Shown here: positions 8,601 through 15,518 of the stretch, piece by piece
How positions within the stretch are numbered: the first letter of the stretch is position 1
Layout of the letters: each line of letters starts with the position of its first letter
Assembly (NCBI RefSeq): GCF_030814115.1
Contig: NZ_JAUSUP010000005.1
Span: 1-64,000 of the forward strand
Reading direction: 5' to 3'
Source: Alkalibacillus filiformis
GTDB taxonomy: Bacteria; Bacillota; Bacilli; Bacillales; Alkalibacillaceae
Length of the DNA: 64,000 nucleotides
Translations under genes and position numbers: made by a program
Notes under the pieces: model-generated
Told to the model about the DNA's origin: nothing
The model's database searches: none
What the model saw: the letters and a program-made list of their open reading frames with translations, nothing else

Positions 8601-11282
8601 AGCTCATTTATAAATGACTTTTATGAGATTGATGAACCATCTAATGAACAAACGAATGACCAATCAGAAGAACAAGACCAAAGCGAACCACAAAATCAAG
8701 CTGATGAGTTAGCGTCAGAAGATGAAGAATCACAAGGTGTATTTAGTCGATCGGTTCAAGCTATATCGAACTTCTTCAAAGGAATTGGAAACACTGTTCA
8801 AGATGTGTTCAATTGGTTCTTTAATTTATTTACTATTCAATTAGTAGAAGCAACAGAAGAAGAAACAGTCGAGACATTTAATGAGCCAAATTACCATAGA
8901 GCACCTGCAGAGCATGTCAGCTATACTTATGATTCTGTTGGAAACAGGATAACAGAAGAAGTTGACGGTGAATTAACAGAGTATGAGTATAATGACAATA
9001 ACCAATTAACGCAAGCAGGCGAATACAACTTTGAATATGATGATAATGGTAATATGATTCGTGAGGAAGGACCTGATGAGGAGAGAGATTACACGTATGA
9101 TGCCGCTAATCGTCTACGTGCAGTTATGTTCGACGATGAAAGCTATGTCAGTTACGGCTATGATGCGTTAGATCGTAAAGTAACGCGAGAAAGTGGCATG
9201 TGGCGTTCACTAGAGCCAACGCATAACGATACTTTACCTGCACCAAATCAAGGTCACGATCCATTTACGAATCATCCAGGTCAAGGAAATGGACCGAACT
9301 TTGATGGTCACCCTGGACAAGGTAAAGGCCCTAACTTTGACGAACATCCAGGGCGAGGCAACGCTTGGGGACTTCATAAACGTGGAGAAGGTAAACAGAA
9401 GAAAGAAGTCGTCGAAAGCCATTACTTCTATGAAGGTACATCACACGTCGTTCATAAGGAGTATAGCCCATCCGGCTCACCTTATGCGGAATATTACACA
9501 GGACCTAATAATCGAGTTGTCTCACAGAAAATGTTTGGGTATCATGGAAGAAGCATCCCAGGACATGACCCAAGCTTAAAGACAACAGGCGGAATGCTGT
9601 ATCACCAATACGATGGCATGTCATCAGTCAGCGAACTCACAGACCGCCACGGTGACATCATTGAACGCTATCGTTACGATGCATTTGGTGGTGTTGTGAC
9701 CGGATTAACTGCACCGTACAATACGAATAGTTATACGGGCCATCACTACGACCAAGATGCAGGTCTTATCGATATGCAGGCCAGATTCTATGATGCGAAG
9801 ATCGGACGCTTCCTCCAAGAGGATACGTATCCCGGCACATTAGACAACCCGCTATCCCAAAACCGTTATGCGTACGTGATGAACGACCCTATGAACTACT
9901 GGGATCCGACAGGAAGAGTGCCGGAAGAAGTCTTAAACAAAAGGAACTTCAATGATCAGGTTGAGAATAATGGTTATATGGAGCAATGGCGTTATGAATT
10001 TGAAAGTCATACGTCTACAACTTGGACGGAAAACTATCATGAAGAAGTAAAGAGAACTGAAAAAGTCATTAATTGGGATGAGGTTGTTTATGACCAATGG
10101 TTCTATACAGCTATTCTTGTAGGCCGATTTGATGAAGAAGGTACAGGCGAATATATAGGATCTGAGTTCCCTGAAGTATTTGACCAGATTAGTCGAACAG
10201 AACTCACAAGTACCATAACAGCTGAGGAATTGATGGAGGAAAATTTAGAAGAACTATTAAGCTATGGCTGGTTACCTGATGATGTGGAGGTTGTATCCTT
10301 TGCAATTGAATCAAACACAGACGCTTTGACTGAGGAATTCCTCCAACACGAGGCTATTGACTACCAAAATATTGTTCAACAATTCATCTATAATGTCAAA
10401 CGGCAAAGGGCAAATCTTGGTTATCTCGTTAATAGGTCGAATATAAATAAATATTTTAAAGACTATTTTTCAACATCGGTAAATTCAGAAACTTATACTG
10501 AGCCTGTATTATTTATTCATGGATGGACTGGGAGTTCAAATGTTTGGTCAAACAACCATGAAGGTAGGGGTTCTGTAATACAGAGGTTTGAGGATGAAGG
10601 TGTCGGGTACGATGCTGGAACAATTTATGCAAGAAATATTAATGATGATATGGCACTTACTTATGATTCACCTGAGGAAGGTGTAGGTAGCCCCTTGATT
10701 TCATTAGAGTTTAGCCCTGATTCAGAGAGTGTATCAACGCAAGAGTCTGCTCTAGAGTCTGCAGTAGATATTGTTCTTTCAGAGTACAATGCTGATTCTA
10801 TTTCGTTAGTTGGGCATAGTATGGGTGGATTAACATCGATAGAATATACACAGAATACTAACACTAATATAGATAACCTAATTACTATAAATACACCTAT
10901 TAAAGGAAACGTTATTGCTTATGGGGCAATGGTAGACCCTACTGATTACGGAACCCCTGGAATTGAAGATCTAAAGCCAAATTCAGATGTCATTCAAAGA
11001 GTGGGCGATAATTTTCCAACTGATACTAGTGTTTTTTCTGTTGCGACGATACAAACCCATGAATATTGTATGGATATTAAATTTATATCTCGATGTCAAG
11101 ATATAATTATAAATTCTGATGGAATAGTAAGTAAAGATAGCCAATTAGGATTAAGTGAAGTATTGCCTTCTAATCAATTTGATTACAGTGTAGTAGAGTA
11201 TGAAGGTATTGGTAACAAACACAGTATATCAGTAAATCATAATCAAACTATTGATTTTATTTTAGATAGTTTATGGGAATAA
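2688..11282 (+). CDS. Secreted RHS/YD-repeat (WapA-like) polymorphic toxin with C-terminal lipase-like tip
   Basis: Giant surface or secreted protein of 2,864 residues. The GTG at 2688 is chosen as start because GAGAGGATGG lies 7 nt before it and it yields a clean signal peptide (MFKKVKGTAKKVLIVLLIIL). Domains in order: a DUF6531-type N-terminal domain (NPVDLVTGTV, about residue 112), many YD repeats, an acidic Ser/Glu-rich insert (about 1865-2080) ending in a hydrophobic helix, more YD repeats, a Gly/His/Pro repeat (HPGQGNGPNFD), and the hyperconserved RHS core (MQARFYDAKIGRFLQEDTYP) ending in DPTGR near residue 2410. The tip of about 450 residues is an alpha/beta hydrolase: LFIHGWTG oxyanion strand, nucleophile elbow GHSMGG (Ser2711), and likely Asp2811 and His2845. 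RHS proteins form a shell that delivers a variable C-terminal toxin. A membrane-lipid-degrading toxin is inferred; the substrate is unknown. Confidence 0.9.
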   Translation: MFKKVKGTAKKVLIVLLIILLVFSSFPVSPLTTGGNQIVQGEEGDVSPDLMNPNSIMDFAPETEQDPIPAPRVSQHSQPSLPPAAQGNMEPLVAPNQRDSSNANENVSTPENENPVDLVTGTVKQSSTDLQLPGIGLDYMFERTYHDAAEDTGHLGYGWTANIESQLQIFAEYDMAETRIDGSVHSYDFVEEDEDAYVTSYDGDELINYELHKGYFEESESESSLERISQTEYVVTNPDDSNITYNGYYAPWREDQDPAAGKMTRYEDRYGNTFNYSYDSNGNIDEITDTTGRVISFEWQGSTLKSIEDPFGRVVDFGYDSEQRLDEVNRADGTAIYYSYNSNNQISSITEDGRTIDLSYNSDGKVSTVSMYGEVVYQISYSGNQTTVVDADNNTWIYEHNEENVTKVINPLDEVTEYQYEDGNLTQIKSNQGTIEYKYDDDGNREEETNLAGGTTVYEYHDVWQQPERIVDPLGGETIFEYDDDGNLERRIDATGVEVEFDYDDQGQLTHIKDGDGNVTEMVYNDQGLVEKVIDPYEEVETYVYDDFGRLEEEHLPNGQTIKYTYDDRGNLLTRDEGDGVKTSYVYDNDGKIEHISDPIDRETTFSYNGKGQVEYITDSSGKTAYTYDNLGNVKTVTNPNDEVTSFERDDLGRVTKVERPNETADYDYGPFGVTEAIIKSGTTEKEFYYDYDNRGNLKEVKDQHGRTMSFDYDNEGNRTEAIDPIGRVNEWTYDDAGRQDTWTDHDGNVTDYIYNHLGELEVVKHPNGTTTTYEYDNNQRLVKKTLADGSIERYGYDEVGLLTSKTNGEDETTSYQYDHQGRMVKLTDPLGDVFEYDYDDAGRLIEELNPKGETTVYHYDDLNRIEERIGTDNRSVEFEYDSFNRLTDFTDEAALTHQWSYDEETNEVIYRAPDDQETLYQYDEDNQLTSIVDPKGYETTFEYDERGRLVERTNELGESATWSYNNLDQLEEETDLAGNTTVYTYDQLGRMDTVTNELGLTTDYSYNEYGQLAEIEDARGAITSFGYDAMGRESSIVDAKGHETTRQYDGVGRIKQETDPLGHVTKYDYHHSGQVSQIVDPNNGEWSFKYDELGRLVEEVDANGERTQYAYDAAGRLTYEKDPEGNERSWEYNNLNLVEKVIDPAGNETNYDYSDTGLLEVITDPLGHETKYDYDTLGRPNVVESPNGATTEYEYDALNRIVEVKDPNGEVESFEYDELGNITRYEDVLGNEALYSYDPLGRTTSETDFRGYTTTLEYDDENGINTVTDPMGNTETIKYDVLGHVDEVTDARGYTTSFDYDANGRMVQEVDPLGNEYKYNYDALNNLTAFIDANGNESEFKYDAVGNLVEEIDSLGHVTSYQYDENNRIQSIVDAREGETQFTYDELGNVLSEEGPEGGKWQYAYDELSRMTTVTNPLGHERKMEYDSVGNVVKEIDELNYVTTFDYDLLGNMTEQTDEDGATWEYEYNPQGWVTSIEDPLEGTYSYTYDENGNLIKETDPLDHEQQYVYNANNQLERHIDPEGYELVFDYDAVGNLVEEANALGETTTYEYDALSRLVQEQVPSGSEWEYEYDPVGNLVSETDPLGHTTDFQYNDMNQLVEVTDALDGVTQYNYDETGNLIEQIDANENTRQWEYDLNHRVTKEIDGLGNAHEYEYDEVGQLSKEVNRNDQEIEYSYTERGQVEQIDLDGDKQNYEYDYAGRLTAMSSPDSEDIFEYDELGRITHQQNETVEKTLDFTYDAVGNVLEMTNSEDRTISYEYDSRNLMTSMTDPDEHRNTFEYDALGRLEQQNLANGNTINQSYTEDGYLETVENLMEDAVISSFTYEYDDAGKRTKQIEEDGAVTSYEYDELNRLTDVHYPVEKLKNLTTEPYFPEQRKHNRNEEDEDEQQSDDNQSTERETDLYNDESVQSESDEEVSSSSESRVDLTNNEDDYSSSEADTNGDTVVQTEDEQVNFFSTPLDDFHTNEFSSFINDFYEIDEPSNEQTNDQSEEQDQSEPQNQADELASEDEESQGVFSRSVQAISNFFKGIGNTVQDVFNWFFNLFTIQLVEATEEETVETFNEPNYHRAPAEHVSYTYDSVGNRITEEVDGELTEYEYNDNNQLTQAGEYNFEYDDNGNMIREEGPDEERDYTYDAANRLRAVMFDDESYVSYGYDALDRKVTRESGMWRSLEPTHNDTLPAPNQGHDPFTNHPGQGNGPNFDGHPGQGKGPNFDEHPGRGNAWGLHKRGEGKQKKEVVESHYFYEGTSHVVHKEYSPSGSPYAEYYTGPNNRVVSQKMFGYHGRSIPGHDPSLKTTGGMLYHQYDGMSSVSELTDRHGDIIERYRYDAFGGVVTGLTAPYNTNSYTGHHYDQDAGLIDMQARFYDAKIGRFLQEDTYPGTLDNPLSQNRYAYVMNDPMNYWDPTGRVPEEVLNKRNFNDQVENNGYMEQWRYEFESHTSTTWTENYHEEVKRTEKVINWDEVVYDQWFYTAILVGRFDEEGTGEYIGSEFPEVFDQISRTELTSTITAEELMEENLEELLSYGWLPDDVEVVSFAIESNTDALTEEFLQHEAIDYQNIVQQFIYNVKRQRANLGYLVNRSNINKYFKDYFSTSVNSETYTEPVLFIHGWTGSSNVWSNNHEGRGSVIQRFEDEGVGYDAGTIYARNINDDMALTYDSPEEGVGSPLISLEFSPDSESVSTQESALESAVDIVLSEYNADSISLVGHSMGGLTSIEYTQNTNTNIDNLITINTPIKGNVIAYGAMVDPTDYGTPGIEDLKPNSDVIQRVGDNFPTDTSVFSVATIQTHEYCMDIKFISRCQDIIINSDGIVSKDSQLGLSEVLPSNQFDYSVVEYEGIGNKHSISVNHNQTIDFILDSLWE

Positions 11283-11297
11283 CAAGGAGGGTGCACA

Positions 11298-12422
11298 ATT
11301 AATTATAAAGTAATTATAATGATTTTGATAACTACACTCTTTATTGGTTATATAGCCTGGCTTATAAATCAGGACCAAGGTAAGGAGGTACTTAAGTTTC
11401 AGTATTCTTCAAAAGATGGGGAGCATCTCCTTCAACCCTCCTTTAATGGTGAATATTTTGTAACTTCTGAACAAAAACAGAATGGATTATACAACATATT
11501 AGTTAGGAAAACATCTAGTAATGAACAAGTAGGAGAGTTTGAGGTGGCTTCACATAATTTCGTAGGTGAAGTCATATGGTTTCAGGATAACAACCGTTTT
11601 CTTTACCGAAGTTCTGAAGCTTTGTACACGTATGATTTGAAAAATAATAAGATAGATGAACTCCAGGGTGTGGGAGGAGGATCTACACAGATAAGTCCTA
11701 ATGAGGATATTATTACTGTTGTTGATAGAAATGAGTTGCTTGTTTTCAGTCTTGATTCAGGTGAGATAAACGAACGCATTAGATTCCCTGAGTACCAGAA
11801 ACCTAAATCAATAGTTTCATGGGATGAAAGTGGCTTTCCTTTACTTATAGCTAGTTATCAAGAGGGGGCAGGGTTTTCCTTATTCAAAATGCGTAATAAC
11901 AGAAGTGTGAATAATTTAGACATAACAATCTCCTCAGATTGGAATTCACCAAATCCCTGGTACGAGCAAGTCGATAATTACGTTTATATGAAGGATAATA
12001 ATACTCTGCTTTACTTTGATTTAGAGAAGGAGAATTTTTATGAAGTTGGTGATTTCAATCAAATTATGACAGTTAGTCCGGGCCGTACCAAAGTAGGGGG
12101 GTATTCTAATGGCCCTGTTGTTCATAATTTAGATCCAATTGAAAAAAGGCTTTATGAGTCTTCTCATTCAGAAGCTGACCCCTACTTGTGGAAGTGGTTG
12201 GATGATGATAGTTTTGTGATTGTTGAACGTCAACTATACCTATCTGGCTTTATGGGTGATCGAAGTTTATTAGAGGTTCATAATGTGAGTGAAGGGAGCA
12301 GCATTATATCTATGGAAATACCACGTCCATTATTTAATAATGTGTATTGGGCAGAAGAAGCTAGACAAATTTTTGTTCAATCAGCAGAAAATGAAATTCT
12401 TGTTTATGATGTAGTTCAATAA
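11298..12422 (+). CDS. Membrane-anchored beta-propeller protein, candidate immunity protein to the RHS lipase tip
   Basis: I do not recognise a named family. The protein has a short Lys-containing N-terminus, one membrane helix (IIMILITTLFIGYIAWLI) and about 340 extracytoplasmic residues made of WD40/TolB-like blades (YDLKNNKIDEL, VFSLDSGEI, HNLDPIEKRLYE). It begins 15 nt after the RHS stop codon. AAGGAGGG at 11284-11291 is ideally placed for an ATT codon at 11298. The first ATG (11319) lies 28 nt after the Shine-Dalgarno and would remove the only basic residue before the helix, so ATT is preferred. Being the first gene after the toxin, and anchored outside the cell where a lipase would act, makes it the best immunity candidate. 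That role is inference. Confidence 0.6.
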   Translation: MNYKVIIMILITTLFIGYIAWLINQDQGKEVLKFQYSSKDGEHLLQPSFNGEYFVTSEQKQNGLYNILVRKTSSNEQVGEFEVASHNFVGEVIWFQDNNRFLYRSSEALYTYDLKNNKIDELQGVGGGSTQISPNEDIITVVDRNELLVFSLDSGEINERIRFPEYQKPKSIVSWDESGFPLLIASYQEGAGFSLFKMRNNRSVNNLDITISSDWNSPNPWYEQVDNYVYMKDNNTLLYFDLEKENFYEVGDFNQIMTVSPGRTKVGGYSNGPVVHNLDPIEKRLYESSHSEADPYLWKWLDDDSFVIVERQLYLSGFMGDRSLLEVHNVSEGSSIISMEIPRPLFNNVYWAEEARQIFVQSAENEILVYDVVQ

Positions 12423-12427
12423 TTACC

Positions 12428-12589
12428 TATTAAGATCAGGTGAAAGATATAAAAAATTTTTCGATGGTAATATAGCAAATCTGGAAAATAGACTTAGTTG
12501 CATAATCCTAATTATGTAAATGATAGAATTAATCAGATTTTAAGTCCACCAAGCTTTGATATAAATAATAGAGATTTCTGTCGAGCATG
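12428..12589 (+). pseudogene. Possible decayed coding fragment (displaced toxin tip or immunity gene)
   Basis: No intact gene lies here, but two long open stretches join if one frameshift near 12505 is allowed. The first reads ...GERYKKFFDGNIANLENRLS and the second continues HNPNYVNDRINQILSPPSF and ends with DINNRDFCRAC before a stop. There is no start codon or Shine-Dalgarno. The position just behind the first immunity candidate fits a remnant of an older RHS tip. I recognise no domain. Confidence 0.3.
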
Positions 12590-12625
12590 TTAACTCGTTT
12601 AATTAATAGAATTTGGAGAGGGAAG

Positions 12626-12916
12626 ATGCTGGTGTTAGCAATACTGAAAGAGAGTCGTTATGTATTAATTTCTATACTAGTAGGTACATTACCTTATATC
12701 ATTATAAAAAGTTTAGTCGCGATTAAATTTGAAGTAAGTGATCCCTATGCCTACGTAATTAACTCTATATTTTTTGGATCGATTATTATACAGATTGTCT
12801 TACTTTTACTAGGTTATAAAAATAATTCCCACTGGATATTTTTAGCTCTTGGTACATTACTTGCTTTATTTAATATATTTATTATAGTTTCCATAGCCTC
12901 TTGGGGTTTTTGGTGA
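12626..12916 (+). CDS. Small three-helix membrane protein (array family A, copy 1)
   Basis: About 96 residues with three hydrophobic segments. A frameshifted relative lies at 14406 and an intact one at 18374. All share an N-terminal pattern of a basic stretch followed by LLSILFGVLPF-like residues. The ATG at 12626 is chosen because it aligns with the N-termini of the copies. An in-frame ATG at 12587 would add 13 residues, and GGAGAGGG at 12615-12622 also suits a GTG at 12632. The family is unknown to me. Repetition inside an RHS array suggests membrane immunity proteins, but this is inference only. Confidence 0.55.
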   Translation: MLVLAILKESRYVLISILVGTLPYIIIKSLVAIKFEVSDPYAYVINSIFFGSIIIQIVLLLLGYKNNSHWIFLALGTLLALFNIFIIVSIASWGFW

Positions 12917-12931
12917 AATAAATATTTATTG

Positions 12932-12968
12932 ACCTTGATTGGCTATAATGCCTTTCAAGGTTTCTTTT
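12932..12968 (+). terminator. Rho-independent terminator, copy 1 of a repeated type
   Basis: ACCTTG...TGGC pairs with GCC...CAAGGT around a short AT loop, followed by TTTCTTTTT. A closely similar hairpin lies at 15245-15281, suggesting that whole cassettes were duplicated with their terminators. Confidence 0.75.
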
Positions 12969-13049
12969 TGTGGAGGTTCTTTGTTCCCACTGAAAAAATC
13001 ATGGTGGAGGAATTCGCTCGAGACTTGTCGAATTGAGTTATTACAAGGT

Positions 13050-13129
13050 GCAGGTCCTATTAACATGCAGTCGAGGTTTTATGATGCGACGATCGGAGGA
13101 TTCCTCTAAAAGGATACGTACCCAAGCAC
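13050..13129 (+). pseudogene. Displaced RHS-core fragment
   Basis: Sixty-four of 80 bases match the core of the large RHS gene at 9759-9838 without gaps. The reading is AGPINMQSRFYDATIGGFL, then a stop where the parent has Gln (CAA to TAA), then KDTYPST. There is no start codon and the frame is broken, so it cannot be expressed as a protein. It is the scar of an RHS C-terminal cassette moved behind the active gene, and it lies about 100 nt before the next propeller gene. Confidence 0.85.
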
Positions 13130-13230
13130 CTCTAGTACATGAGCTGAAATTCATCGAGAAATAAGTGTAACAAATGATGTTGAGCAAAAAGAATTGGTGT
13201 AAATAATTTCTAAAGTAAGGAGGGCTTACT

Positions 13231-14325
13231 ATTAATAAACCCGTGATAATAATCTTGGTAGTGATTGCCTTATTTTTGATAACAATAAATTTGCCTATCA
13301 CCAATAAAACAGATGATAATAGTGAATTTAAACACAAAGAGGGCATAAACCTCAACTCTTTAATAATCGGGGGATCTACGTTAATACTAGGTCTTAATAT
13401 TGAGTCGTTTGAACGAGAGTTTTTTATAGAGACAAGAGGGTATCCAACAAGTTCTCAAATTAACCATGAAAGACGTTCCCTTATTAGTAATTACGGTTTA
13501 GATGCAAAGTTTCATGGTGATGCTCACTTCATTGGTTTTATCGAGGTTAATGAGCAGGGTGAAGATTCTATATACAGGATTTCGAGAGAGTTTGATTTCG
13601 CTCCAGGAGACCACTTTTATTCATACGGTGATTTAATCTTAACCATACCGAGCTCTCAAGATAAAGTGGGAATATATAATCTAGAAACCAATAACTTTAT
13701 TGACACATTGCATTTAGAAGAACGCTGTCATCATTTGAATATAACGGGAAAAGACGAGATCGCTTATATAGCATGTGGGAAGTTCAATCCAGATGATCGA
13801 GATATAATTGATACAACTATTTATAAAATGGATCTAGAAAAGATGGCGTTCGAAGAACAAATTCAAATGGATAATATCATTGTGTCTGATCTTGCGTATT
13901 CTGAAAATCATGGATTACTTGTAGCGATGGAGCAATATGATACGTATACACTAGCTAGAGTAGACGACCAAATGTATATTCTAAAGCGTATCGATAGAGT
14001 GGATGAAGCACGGTTGAAAACAATCACAGTACATCAAAATCACGTTTATCTCCTGAAAAACAAGTTAAATAATAATATCGATTATGTAGGATTGTATGAT
14101 ATTAAACATGATGATTATCAAGTTACAAATCTATCAGAAGGAGAAAATGCATTAGATTTACTAGCTAATCAAGATGACATATATGTTCTTGTCTTCAATC
14201 GCGATAATATGCAGAGATATTTATTAATGTTTAATAAACATTTACAACATACGAATACTCATGACTTAACAAATATAGTGCCTGATTTAATGTCTTATAG
14301 AGGGCTAATTTATTTACCGAAATAG
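13231..14325 (+). CDS. Membrane-anchored beta-propeller protein, orphan immunity candidate (copy 2)
   Basis: About 364 residues: a short basic N-terminus, one membrane helix (VIIILVVIALFLITINL) and an extracytoplasmic beta-rich domain (VGIYNLETNNFIDTLHLE). It is a clear paralogue of the gene at 16455 (shared NLNSLII, ETRG, PGDHFYSYGDLILTI / PGLGTFHTYQNVVLSI). AAGGAGGG (13217-13224) stands 6 nt before ATT at 13231. The nearest in-frame standard codon, GTG at 13243, is 18 nt away and lacks the Lys-containing n-region, so ATT is the likely start. It lies just behind a displaced RHS-core fragment, as expected of an orphan immunity gene left by an earlier toxin tip. Confidence 0.6.
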   Translation: MNKPVIIILVVIALFLITINLPITNKTDDNSEFKHKEGINLNSLIIGGSTLILGLNIESFEREFFIETRGYPTSSQINHERRSLISNYGLDAKFHGDAHFIGFIEVNEQGEDSIYRISREFDFAPGDHFYSYGDLILTIPSSQDKVGIYNLETNNFIDTLHLEERCHHLNITGKDEIAYIACGKFNPDDRDIIDTTIYKMDLEKMAFEEQIQMDNIIVSDLAYSENHGLLVAMEQYDTYTLARVDDQMYILKRIDRVDEARLKTITVHQNHVYLLKNKLNNNIDYVGLYDIKHDDYQVTNLSEGENALDLLANQDDIYVLVFNRDNMQRYLLMFNKHLQHTNTHDLTNIVPDLMSYRGLIYLPK

Positions 14326-14405
14326 AAAATGGTATAACTTCAAAAGGTCTGCCGAGGTTTAATCCTTGTAACCTATCTATAATATAATAAGCTTGGATTG
14401 GTTTC

Positions 14406-14691
14406 ATGCTTTTTGTGAAACACAATAAGATCATTTTGCTTTCAATTTTATTTGGTGTATTACCCTTCTTGACCCTTAGGTTATTAGTCAGATTTAATTA
14501 TCAATTACCTGTTCCAACCTTCATTGACATCTTGTTAGATACTTTAGTGTGGGTATCAGTTCCTTTGCACAATTTTACTTATTTTAGGTTTTAGACGTAG
14601 GTCAAATAAAGTATTGTTATTTATAGCTTTATTGTTATTTCTATTTAACATGCTTATAATTTTATCGCTTATGTCTTTAGGTTTTTATTAA
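14406..14691 (+). pseudogene. Frameshifted small membrane protein (array family A, copy 2)
   Basis: The first part (VKHNKIILLSILFGVLPF ... VWVSVP) matches the intact copy at 18374. The frame breaks near 14568-14572. Dropping one base there restores PLQILLILGFRRRSNKVLLF, which continues to a stop at 14689-14691. The intact relative reads VPIQLILLIIAYKKG at this point. It is therefore a recent one-base insertion or a sequencing error. As it stands only a truncated protein of about 60 residues is made, without the last helices. Confidence 0.7.
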
Positions 14692-14694
14692 TAG

Positions 14695-14853
14695 ATCTTT
14701 ATATTTCATTTAGCACATATAATTTTATTGATTAAAGCAATAAAATATCGTAATAACTTAATATTATTAGGTTTTAACACTATTGTTAGTATATTAAACC
14801 TCCCTTGTTTAGTAGTCATATTAGTATTAATTTCTATAGGTATTAGTAATTAA
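14695..14853 (+). pseudogene. 5'-truncated copy of the neighbouring small membrane protein
   Basis: Open stretch of 52 codons without a usable start codon, directly after a stop. Its product (AHIILLIKAIKYRNNLILL then a hydrophobic tail ending IGISN) matches the C-terminal half of the gene at 14939 (VHIFCLVKAVKSKENILLL ... FLIGLKY). It is a tandem-duplicate remnant lacking the first helix. Confidence 0.6.
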
Positions 14854-14938
14854 TGACCAAGATAGAAATAGCAGGCTTGCAGATCATATCATACCGGGTT
14901 GGTGTTTCCAAAATCGTTAGTAAAGGCGGTAACTCATT

Positions 14939-15232
14939 ATGATAAAAGAAAAGGTTTTAAATCGCAGTTGCCTCTACGCAAGCTGCTCATTATTATTATC
15001 AATTCTATCAATTTACTTTTGGTATAAATCAATGATACTAACAACTGAGCCCTTTTACAGGCCGGTTGAGCTAAGTGTAATATTATATATTGTTCACATA
15101 TTTTGTTTAGTTAAAGCGGTGAAATCAAAAGAAAATATCCTATTATTAATTATTAGTTTTGTGATAAGTATATATAATTTGTTATTGGTTTTAATTATCA
15201 TCTATCTTTTTTTAATAGGTTTAAAATATTGA
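14939..15232 (+). CDS. Small three-helix membrane protein (array family B)
   Basis: 97 residues with three hydrophobic segments and a central Lys-rich loop (VKAVKSKEN). AAAGGCGG lies 8 nt before the ATG. A truncated copy precedes it immediately, and the cassette is closed by a terminator. The family is unknown to me. Possible membrane immunity protein or accessory of the RHS array, judging only from position. Confidence 0.55.
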   Translation: MIKEKVLNRSCLYASCSLLLSILSIYFWYKSMILTTEPFYRPVELSVILYIVHIFCLVKAVKSKENILLLIISFVISIYNLLLVLIIIYLFLIGLKY

Positions 15233-15244
15233 AAGTAGTGAGAT

Positions 15245-15281
15245 ACCTTGTTTGGCTATATGCCATTCAAGGTTCTTTTTT
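15245..15281 (+). terminator. Rho-independent terminator, copy 2 of a repeated type
   Basis: ACCTTG...TGGC pairs with GCC...CAAGGT and is followed by TTCTTTTTT. It is almost the same hairpin as at 12932-12968. Confidence 0.75.
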
Positions 15282-15518
15282 GTAGAACCCCTGCCGAACA
15301 GTTGAACTTCCTCATCTCAATAAACTATAACTCTAATAACAAATCTTCTTAACCAACCTAACAAAGATACAATAAAAATAAGAAAAATTTTCTTATTAAA
15401 GAGGAAATTTGTAGTAATGTGTCGAAATATTGTTTTGTAGAGATGAGTATTAGTGACCAGAACCTTTAGTTCATGTTGTGGGTGATTATTAAAGTATAGA
15501 AAGGAATGAGGAAGTAAG

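Noticed and set aside
9234-9579. Open frames on both strands inside the RHS gene near the Gly/His/Pro repeat
   Set aside because: Overlap a well-supported large gene, with no Shine-Dalgarno and composition explained by the repeat.
2940-9700. CRISPR-like regular repetition
   Set aside because: The periodicity is the protein YD repeat, imperfect at DNA level and fully coding.
14854-14943. 29-codon frame beginning MTKIEIAGLQIIS
   Set aside because: No Shine-Dalgarno, overlaps the stop of a gene remnant and the leader of the next gene, no recognisable features.
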